A stretch of DNA of 64,000 nt. Origin: Blastococcus sp. TF02-8 (GTDB lineage Bacteria; Actinomycetota; Actinomycetes; Mycobacteriales; Geodermatophilaceae). This document shows positions 8,228-15,504 of this stretch, one piece after another. Location: NCBI RefSeq assembly GCF_003319175.1, contig NZ_QOHK01000004.1, forward strand, positions 248,001 through 312,000, read 5' to 3'. Numbering within the stretch: the first letter of the stretch is position 1; each line of letters starts with the position of its first letter. A model generated the notes under the pieces. That model worked only from the letters and a program-made list of their open reading frames with translations, searched no databases and had not been told where the DNA came from. A program made the translations under genes and the position numbers.

Positions 8228-11200
8228 TCAGTAGGTCGCTCCCTCGCCGGCGTCCGCCTCGACCGGGTCGCGGCCGTTCACGCCGACCTTCCCCGAGGGC
8301 ACCCCCGCCCGACGGCGGAAGCCCTCGACGAACTCGAGCAGCTCCGGCCCGCGCGGACGGCGGCCCGGCACGATGTCGCAGGAGCTGACCTTCGACTCCT
8401 GGATGTGGGTGTTCGGGTCCATCACGATGCCCAGCAGGTCGTTGGCGGAGTCTCCGGTGGAGATGCCGCTGTAGGCCCAGTGGTAGGGCATGCCGATCTG
8501 GTGGACGACCGTGCCGTCGCCCAGCTTGATCGGCCGCACCCGCTCGGTGACCAGCACCTTCGCCTCGACGGCGGTGCGCGCGCTGACCAGCGTCGCGTAC
8601 TCGCCGTTGGCCAGTCCGCGCAGCTGCGCCAGCTCCGGGCTGACCTCCACGAAGAACTCCGGCTGGAGCTCGGCGAGGTAGGGCAGCGTGCGGCTCATGC
8701 CGCCGGCGGTGTGGTGCTCGGTGAGCCGGTAGGTGGTCACCTGGAACGGGTAGACCTCGCTGCGCGCGGGGTTCGCCCGGTTCCACGGGCCCTCGATCAT
8801 CTCCAGGGTCGGGTTGGCCTGCTGCTTGTACAGGCCGTTCTCGACCACCGACTCGGCCGGCTCGTAGTGCGTCGGCAGCGGACCGTCGACGACGCCGGCG
8901 GGCGCGAACAGCCACGCCTTGCCGTCGCCCTGCATGACGAACGGGTCGACGCCGGCGATCGCGTCCTGCGCCCTGGCGCCCTCCGGCGGCACGTAGTCCG
9001 GCCGCTTCTTCTTCTCGAAGTCGGGCACGTCCAGGCCGGTCCACTCACCGGCGGCCTCGTCCCAGTACACGTACTTCTTGCGCTCGCTCCACGGCTTGCC
9101 GTCAGGGTCGGCCGAGGCGCGGTTGTAGAGCATCCGGCGGTTGAGCGGCCACGCCCAGCCCCACTCCGAGGCGACCGGGCCCTGCTCCTTGCCCGGCTTG
9201 CGCCGGTCGGCCTGGTTCACGCCGTCGGCGTAGACGCCGCAGTAGATCCAGCAGCCACCCGTCGTCGAACCGTCGTCCTTCATGTCCATGTAGGTGGACA
9301 GCAGGCCGTCGGGGCCGTAGCCGTTGATCTCGCGCAGCACGGCCTGGGCGCTGGGGTCGGCGGTCTCGCCCTCCACCGGGTAGTCCCAGGTGAGGTCGAG
9401 CAGCGGGCGGTCCCGCGGGTCGGTGGAGCCGGCCAGCCGCTCGCGCAGGATGCGGCCCAGGTGGAAGTAGAACCACAGGTCGCTGCGGGCGTCGTTCGGC
9501 GGCTCGACCGCCTTGTGCCGCCACTGCAGCACCCGCTGGGTCTGCGTGAAGGTGCCTTCCTTCTCCACGTGCGTCGCGGCCGGCATGAAGAAGACCTCGG
9601 TGCCGATCGTCTCGGGGGACATCTCCCCCGTCTCGATCTCCGGGCCCTCCTTCCAGAAGGTCGCCGACTCGATCATCTGCAGGTCGCGGACGACCAGCCA
9701 GTCCAGGTTGGCCAGGCCGAACCGGTTCATCCGGCTGTTCGGGTGCCCGACCGTGGGGTTCTCCCCGACCAGGAAGTAGCCCTTCACCTTGCCCTGGATC
9801 ATGTCGGCGATCGTGCGGTAGGAGCTGTGGTCGCCGTTGATCTTGGGCAGGTGGTCGAAGCAGAAGTCGTTCTCCGCCGTCGCGTTCTCGCCCCACCAGG
9901 CCTTGAGCAGGCTCACCATGTAGGCGCGCTTGTTGCCCCAGAAGCCGGCCTTGCCCTCGGCGTCGGCCACGTACTCGTCCAGCGTCGAGTGCTGGAGGGC
10001 GTGCGGCATCGGCAGGTAGCCGGGCAGCAGGTTGAACAGCGTCGGGACGTCGGTGGAGCCCTGGATGCTCGCGTGCCCGCGCAGCGCCATGATCCCGCCG
10101 CCGGGGCGCCCGATGTTGCCCAGCAGCGTCTGCAGGATCGCGCAGGTGCGGATGTACTGCGCACCCACGCTGTGCTGCGTCCAGCCCACCGAGTACACCC
10201 ACGCCGTCGTCCGGTCGCGGTTGCTGTTCTCGGTGACCCACTTCGCCACCTGCTCGAACACCTCGGGCTCGACGCCGCACACCTCGGACACCATCTCCGG
10301 GGTGTAGCGGGCGAAGTGCCGCTTGAGGATCTGGAACACCGACCGCGGGTGCTGCAGCGTCTCGTCCCGCTTGGGCTTGCTCGCTATCGGCGGCCCGCCG
10401 CTGCCGGCGGCCTGGGCGCGGTCGGCCTTCTTCACGTCGGGGTGCTGGTCGCTGCGCTTCTGCTCGGCGGCCTCGCCCGGCTGGTCGGAGCCCTCGTGCG
10501 GCGAGTCGTCCGGCTCGTACTGCCAGCTGGACTCGTCGTAGTGCCGGTTCTCGGCGTCGAAGCCGGAGAACAGGCCGTCGAGGTCCTCGGAGTCGACGTA
10601 CTCCTCGCCCACCAGGGCGGCGGCGTTCGTGTAGGCGACGACGTACTCCTTGAAGTACAGGTCGTGGCTCAGCACGTAGTTGATCAGCCCACCGAGGAAC
10701 GCGATGTCCGTGCCGATGCGCAGCGGCACGTGCAGGTCGGCGATCGCGCTGGTCCGCGTGAAGCGGGGGTCGATGTGGATGATCTTGGCGCCGCGCGCCT
10801 TGGCCTCACCGACCCACTGGAAGCCCACCGGGTGGCACTCGGCCATGTTCGAGCCCTCGATGACGATGGCATCGGAGTTCGCGAGGTCTTCCAGGAAGTT
10901 CGTGGCACCGCCACGACCGAACGAGGCACCCAGACCGGGCACCGTCGCGGAGTGCTATATGCGGGCCTGGTTCTCGATCTGCACAGCGCCCATCGCGCTG
11001 TACAGCTTCTTCATGAGGTAGTTCTCCTCGTTGTCGAGGGTGGCCCCTCCGAGGCTGGCGATCCCCATGGTGCGGTTGACGCGCTTGCCGCCGTCGGTCT
11101 CCTGCCAGCCCTTGTGGCGGGCGTCGAGGACGCGGTCGGCGATCATCTCCATCGCCGTGTCGAGGTCCAGGTCCTCCCACTCCGTCCCGTACGGACGGCG

Positions 11201-11524
11201 GTACTTGACCGTGGTGACCCGGGTCGGGCTGGTGACCAGCTGCTTGCTCGCGCTGCCCTTGGGGCACAGCCGGCCGCGGCTGATCGGCGAGTCGGGGTCG
11301 CCCTCGATCTGCGTGATCTTCTCGTCCTGGACGTACACCTTCTGCCCGCAGCCCACGGCGCAGTAGGGGCACACGCTCTTGACCACGCGGTCGGCCGTGG
11401 CGGTGCGCGAGACGGTGGACTCCGTCCCCTTGCTGCGGGCGGCCTTGCCACGGCCCATCGGGTCGGAACCGGTGAGCTGGCGGTACACCGGCCAGCTGTC
11501 GAGCCAGGTCTTCACATCCAGCAC
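8228..11524 (-). CDS. fdhA: formate dehydrogenase alpha subunit, selenocysteine encoded by UAG
   Basis: This molybdopterin oxidoreductase oxidises formate to CO2 and feeds the FdhB/NrfD partners. Translation as one 1098-residue protein needs read-through of an in-frame TAG at 10957-10955 (codon 190). The protein resumes immediately in the same frame. Its context, ENQARI-stop-HSATVPGLGASFGRG, aligns with E. coli FdnG around selenocysteine 196, so the codon stands at the active-site Sec. A SECIS-like hairpin follows. The N-terminal [4Fe-4S] site is Cys52, Cys55, Cys59, Cys87 (CPYCAVGCGQ, GRLCPKG). The middle and C-terminal parts carry bis-MGD domains, with a polar insert near 310-360. I chose the GTG at 11524 (VLDVKTWLDSW); a GTG at 11515 is an alternative. 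No Tat signal is visible, so the active site probably faces the cytoplasm. Standard gene calling would split this gene in two. Confidence 0.93.
10922..10947 (-). promoter_or_regulatory. bacterial SECIS element downstream of the UAG-Sec codon
   Basis: Seven bases after the TAG the fdhA message can fold CGA, a bulged C, GGUGCCC, loop GGUCU, GGGUGCC, UCG. All stem positions pair, with two G-U wobbles. Counting the U of UAG as 1, the loop holds G23 and U24 and there is a U at 17, the same residues at the same positions as in the E. coli fdhF SECIS that SelB binds; bases 22-27 (GGUCUG) are identical. This is direct structural support for selenocysteine insertion at the UAG. Confidence 0.85.
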
Positions 11525-11592
11525 TCTGCCATCCGTTCGCCACCGGGGCGCGGCGGCGACGCGCGGTGCGTGTCCTGATCGCCCGCAACTCG

Positions 11593-11658
11593 GTGACCAC
11601 CCCGGGTCGGGCGGAGTCTCGCGGCCGGTCGAGGCCCCGCTGCACCCGTGCTGATCAC
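11593..11658 (+). repeat. 66-bp intergenic repeat, copy 1
   Basis: Begins GTGACCACCCCGGG and ends CCCGTGCTGATCAC; 66 bp. Copies at 12588-12653 and 35472-35537 have the same length and ends. This copy sits upstream of the frameshifted DUF559 gene, in the gap to fdhA. Confidence 0.7.
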
Positions 11659-11710
11659 CACCTGTGGACGACGACAGCGCGGTCGGCGGCGACTGCGGCA
11701 CCCTCCCCCG

Positions 11711-12591
11711 GTGCCCGTCCCGCCGCTGCGTCCGCCACCCCTGCAGGGCCGGGCCTTCCGCGGCACAGAGGTGGTCCGGGCCGGGCTGCTGACGCCCGAC
11801 CAGCTGCGCAGCTCCGCGTGGCGGCGCCTGCGGCGCGACGTCTACGCCGATGCCGCCCTGCCTCTCACCCACGCCCTGCGAGCCACCGGGGTCTGCGCCG
11901 TCGCCCCGCCCGGCGCCGTCCTCGGCGGGCTGACCGCCGCCGTGCTGTGGGCCGGCGAGCAGTTCGCCACCGACGCCGATGCGGTCGAGGTGGTGCTCCC
12001 GCCCGGCACCCGGTGGGAGCCCGCGCCGGGGTGGTCGTGCGCACGGCGACCCTCGACGGCGACGTCGTCCGTCCCCCGCGCGGCCTCCCGCGCACCGCCC
12101 GGGTGCGCACCGCCGTCGACCTCGCGCGGCGCGGACCGCTGGAGGACGGCGTCGTGCTCCTGGACCGCCTGGTCGGCGCCGGTGTCACGTCCCTGGTCGA
12201 GGTGCGCGACGCGGTCGCGGCGCTCCCCCGGTGCCGGGGCAGCAGGCTCGCCCGGGAGGTGGCCGCGCTCGCCGACGGCCTGGCCGGCTCGCCCCAGGAG
12301 ACCCGCCTGCGGCTGCTGCTGCGAGCGGCCGGCCTACCCGCGCCCGAGGCCCAGTTCCGGGTCTTCGACGAGGCCGGGTTCGTCGCCCGCGTCGACTTCG
12401 CCTACCCCGAGCTCCGCATCGCCGTCGAGTACGACGGCGCCTGGCACGCCGAGCGGGGCCAGTTCCGGCGGGACCGCCGTCGGCTGAGCCGGCTGGCCGC
12501 GGCAGGGTGGCGGGTGGTCTTCGTGACCGCTGCCGACCTGCACGCGCCCGAGGAGCTGCTCGCCCGCCTTCGCGCGATGCTCGGCCGGTGA
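11711..12591 (+). pseudogene. frameshifted AbiEi-like / DUF559 gene
   Basis: From a GTG at 11711 the frame encodes an AbiEi-like N terminus (VVRAGLLTPDQLRSSAWRRL, then RRDVYADAALP) and continues to about residue 108 (LPPGTRWEPAPG). There the family similarity jumps to the -1 frame, which carries the rest: VVVRTATLDGDVV, and then the DUF559 core VEYDGAWHAER with WRVVFVTAADL. The join is in a run of four G at 12028-12031; one extra G would restore a single 293-residue protein. Either a real one-base deletion or a homopolymer sequencing error fits. The stop codon is provided by the first bases of repeat copy 2. The same architecture is intact at 5095. Confidence 0.75.
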
Positions 12592-12653
12592 TCACCCCGG
12601 GCTCAGCGGGGTGTCGCGGGGCACCGAGGCCCCGCTGCACCCGTGCTGATCAC
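12588..12653 (+). repeat. 66-bp intergenic repeat, copy 2
   Basis: Begins GTGATCACCCCGGG and ends CCCGTGCTGATCAC. It is in the same orientation as copy 1, so the two bracket the DUF559 pseudogene as direct repeats; the TGA of that gene (12589-12591) is inside the repeat. Confidence 0.75.
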
Positions 12654-12690
12654 ACCGGCAGCGCCCCGAGATCACACCGGCAGCGCCCGA
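12648..12690 (+). repeat. two tandem 21/22-bp units
   Basis: GATCACACCGGCAGCGCCC occurs twice in tandem (12648-12669 and 12670-12690; the first has an extra C). It grows out of the end of the 66-bp repeat and reaches the stop of the SGNH-like gene, so it may serve as its 3' region. Confidence 0.6.
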
Positions 12691-12692
12691 GA

Positions 12693-13478
12693 TCAGCCCG
12701 CGGGCACCCCGGCGGCCACCAGCGCGTCGCCGATCCGCTGGGCCAGGGCCGCGTGGCCCTCGTCGGTGGGATAGGTGCCGTCGCGCCCGATCAGCGACTG
12801 GTTGGCGCCGTCGAACCACCCGTCGTTGAGCGGGTCGACGAACGCCGCACCCACCTCCCCCGAGGCCGCGCGCAGCGCCCGGTCCACGGCGAACGCCGGG
12901 CCCGGCGCGCGCCCCGGCCAGAACACCCCGACGACGATGCGCGCGTCGGGCAGCCCCGCCCGCAGGTCACCCAGGGTGCGCCGGACCGCCGCCTCCACCT
13001 GGTCGACGGGAGCGGCGACGTCGTCGTGACCACCGGCGACCACCACGACGTCGGGGCGGGCGGCCACGATCTCCGGCACCCGGTCGGGGAACGCCTGCCC
13101 CTGCGCGGCGCCGGTCACGAACCCGGTGCCGCCCACGGCGTAGGGCGTGACCTCCCACGGGTGCTGGGCGGCGAGCAGCTCGTACCAGCGGTGGCCGGCG
13201 CCGGAGTCCATCGCCGAGCCGCCGGTGTAGGCGTCACCGAGGGCCGCCACGCGCAGCCGGGCGTCCTGCTCCTCGGCCCCCGACGGCGTCGCCGGCGCGG
13301 AGGGGTCGGCCGACTCGGACGACCCGGTCGACCCGGCCGCCGTCCGGGAGGCCGCGACCTCCTCCGGCGGGACCCGCCCGCGCTCGATCGCGATCGGCAG
13401 CGCCACGGCCAGGAACGCGGTGCAGACGGCCATGAGAGCCACCGCCCACCACGGCGGCCGCTCGAAGCCCTGCAGCAT
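12693..13478 (-). CDS. membrane-anchored SGNH-fold protein, probably inactive
   Basis: A 261-residue protein with an N-terminal membrane anchor (about residues 11-30), a low-complexity Ser/Pro linker to about 70 and an SGNH/GDSL hydrolase fold outside the membrane. The four family blocks can be placed, but the catalytic residues are mostly changed: block I is GDAYTGG (Ala83 for the nucleophile Ser), block III is GGHDDV (Asp152 for Asn) and block V is DGTYPTDEGH (Tyr236 for the His of DxxH). Only the block II Gly (YAVGGTG) is kept. It is probably a carbohydrate- or lipid-binding pseudoenzyme. GTG at 13487 is an alternative start. It is divergent from the c-di-GMP gene pair. Confidence 0.7.
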   Translation of the reverse strand: MLQGFERPPWWAVALMAVCTAFLAVALPIAIERGRVPPEEVAASRTAAGSTGSSESADPSAPATPSGAEEQDARLRVAALGDAYTGGSAMDSGAGHRWYELLAAQHPWEVTPYAVGGTGFVTGAAQGQAFPDRVPEIVAARPDVVVVAGGHDDVAAPVDQVEAAVRRTLGDLRAGLPDARIVVGVFWPGRAPGPAFAVDRALRAASGEVGAAFVDPLNDGWFDGANQSLIGRDGTYPTDEGHAALAQRIGDALVAAGVPAG

Positions 13479-13605
13479 GGCGGTCACGTTACGCGGACGA
13501 CCCCGTTCCGCGAGGTCCGCGGCACGCTCCGGGCGGCCACCCGTACGGGTGACAGAACGGTAACGGCGGCTGCAGCAAGCGCGGCGGCGACCCGACAACG
13601 ATCGT

Positions 13606-15504
13606 GTGACGACCGCCCCCGATCCGGGGCAGCCCCCGGCTGCGGGCCCGGTCGCGCCCCGGAGCGGGCGCACCGGGCTCCTCGCCGTGCTCGCGTTCGG
13701 CATCGCGCTGGCCGCCGTCGTCCCCGCGCTCCTGCCCGGCCACCCCCTGCTCCGGGTGCTCGTCGCGCTGCTCGGTCTGGCGCCCGTGACCGCCGTGCTC
13801 AGCGCCGTCTGCCGCCGCCAGCACCGGCTCGTCTCGGCGCTGCGCACCAGCCAGGCCGGTTTCCGCACCCTCGTGCGCAGCAGCGTCGACCCCGTCGTCA
13901 TCCTCGACGACCGGCTGCGCGTCACCTTCGCCTCCCCCGCCGTCGCGACCCTCCTGGCCTGCGACCCCGCGACCCTCACCGGCCTCCCGCTCGAGCGGGC
14001 CATCCACCCCGACGACCGCGGCACGCTGTTCAGCACCCTCGCCGCCGCCGAGGGCGGCGAGTTCGCCGTCCGCACCGCCCGCGTCCGCACCGGCGACGGC
14101 CAGTGGCGGCTGATCCAGGCCACCGTCCGCGACCTGCGCACCGACCCCGAGGTCGGTGCGCTCGTCCTGTACTGCCGCGACGTCACCTCTCGCGGCCGCG
14201 GTGTCGACCCCGAGCTCCTCGAGCTCTCGCTCACCGACCCCGTCACCGGCCTGCCCAACCGGACGGCGCTCAGCCGCCGGCTGGCCGCCGTGCAGCGGCA
14301 GGTCGACACCCACCCCGTCGCGCTCGCCCTCATCTCCATCGACGGCCTCGCCGCCGCCACCGCCCGCCCCGGCACCGAGGAGACGGTGCTGCGCGTGCTC
14401 ACCTCGCGGCTCACCCGCGAGCTGCGCGGCGAGGACTGGCTGGCCCGGGGCAAGGACGGCGACTTCGTCGTCCTCGTCGACGGCACGGTCTCCGACGCCG
14501 AGGTCGTCGCCACCCGCCTGATCAGCACGCTCGGCTACGTCGCCACCCCCGCCGGACCGCTCACCGCGACCGCCGGCGTCACCGGCCTGGCCTCCGACGT
14601 CGACCCGGGCGAGGCGCTGCGCCGCGCCGACCTGGCCCTCTACAGCGCTCGCAGCGCCGGCGTCGGCTCCGTGCACCGCTACGACGACGCCCTGCGCATC
14701 GCCCAGGACCGCCGCAGCACGCTGGCCCTCGACCTGGCCGGCGCGCTGACCCGCGGCGAGCTGCGGCTGGCGTTCCAGCCCGTCGTCGACGTCGTCATGC
14801 GCCGCACCACCTCCGTCGAGGCGCTGCTGCGCTGGCGGCACCCCGAGCTCGGCGACGTCTCGCCCCAGGAGTTCGTGCCGCTGGCCGAGGAGTCCCCGCT
14901 CATCACCGAGCTCGGGCGCTGGGTGCTGTTCGAGGCCTGCGACACCGTCGCCCGCCTGACCGACGACGAGCTGTCGGTCGCGGTCAACGTCTCCGCCCGC
15001 CAGATCCGCAGCGGCGAGCTCGTCACCGACGTCGTCGCCGCGCTGGAGGCCAGCGGGCTGCCCGCCTCCCGGCTGATCGTCGAGATCACCGAGTCGATGC
15101 TGCTCGACGCGCACGTCGTCGGGGACCTGGAGACCCTGCGCGAGCTGGGCGTGCGGGTCGCCGTCGACGACTTCGGCACCGGCTGGTCGTCGCTGGCCTA
15201 CCTCGTCGGCATGCCCGTCGACGTGCTCAAGATGGACCAGCACTTCCTGGCCGACGTCGAGACCGACCCGCAGCGCCGGGCGCTGTGCCGCGCCGTCCTG
15301 CAGCTGGGCACCAGCCTCGGCCTGCCGGTCATCGTCGAGGGCGTGGCCACCCCGGCCGTGCTCGCGCTGATGAGCGACATGGGCCACCGCTTCGTGCAGG
15401 GCTACGCCTTCTCCCGCCCGCTGGAGGTCGAGCAGCTCGCCGCCGGCGCGTGGCGGACCGTTCCCGACCTCCCGGTCGCCGTCGCCCCCGAGGTGACGGC
15501 GTGA
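13606..15504 (+). CDS. PAS-GGDEF-EAL protein with degenerate GGDEF (likely c-di-GMP phosphodiesterase)
   Basis: A 632-residue protein from the GTG at 13606. Two hydrophobic helices (about 24-70) anchor a PAS sensor (about 84-195), a GGDEF domain (about 205-365) and an EAL domain (about 372-620). The GGDEF signature has become KDGDF (283-287), so cyclase activity should be lost. The EAL domain keeps EALLRW (Glu405), NVSARQ, EITES, DDFGTGWSSL, KMDQHFL and VEGVAT, so it should hydrolyse c-di-GMP. The degenerate GGDEF may still bind GTP as a regulatory site. The next gene overlaps by 4 bp (GTGA) and has the reverse pattern: intact GGDEF, degenerate EAL. Confidence 0.88.
   Translation: MTTAPDPGQPPAAGPVAPRSGRTGLLAVLAFGIALAAVVPALLPGHPLLRVLVALLGLAPVTAVLSAVCRRQHRLVSALRTSQAGFRTLVRSSVDPVVILDDRLRVTFASPAVATLLACDPATLTGLPLERAIHPDDRGTLFSTLAAAEGGEFAVRTARVRTGDGQWRLIQATVRDLRTDPEVGALVLYCRDVTSRGRGVDPELLELSLTDPVTGLPNRTALSRRLAAVQRQVDTHPVALALISIDGLAAATARPGTEETVLRVLTSRLTRELRGEDWLARGKDGDFVVLVDGTVSDAEVVATRLISTLGYVATPAGPLTATAGVTGLASDVDPGEALRRADLALYSARSAGVGSVHRYDDALRIAQDRRSTLALDLAGALTRGELRLAFQPVVDVVMRRTTSVEALLRWRHPELGDVSPQEFVPLAEESPLITELGRWVLFEACDTVARLTDDELSVAVNVSARQIRSGELVTDVVAALEASGLPASRLIVEITESMLLDAHVVGDLETLRELGVRVAVDDFGTGWSSLAYLVGMPVDVLKMDQHFLADVETDPQRRALCRAVLQLGTSLGLPVIVEGVATPAVLALMSDMGHRFVQGYAFSRPLEVEQLAAGAWRTVPDLPVAVAPEVTA

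Noticed and set aside
10955-11524. Separate short gene ending at the TAG in fdhA
   Set aside because: The frame continues with the correct active-site context and a SECIS hairpin; a 189-residue fragment would lack the molybdopterin site.
8150-11578. Long plus-strand open frame antisense to fdhA and fdhB
   Set aside because: Composition is Val/Arg/His-rich shadow of high-GC coding on the other strand; no family motif.
11711-12591. Programmed frameshift in the DUF559 gene
   Set aside because: The site is a plain four-G run with no slippery heptamer or downstream pseudoknot that I can see; deletion or sequencing error is simpler.
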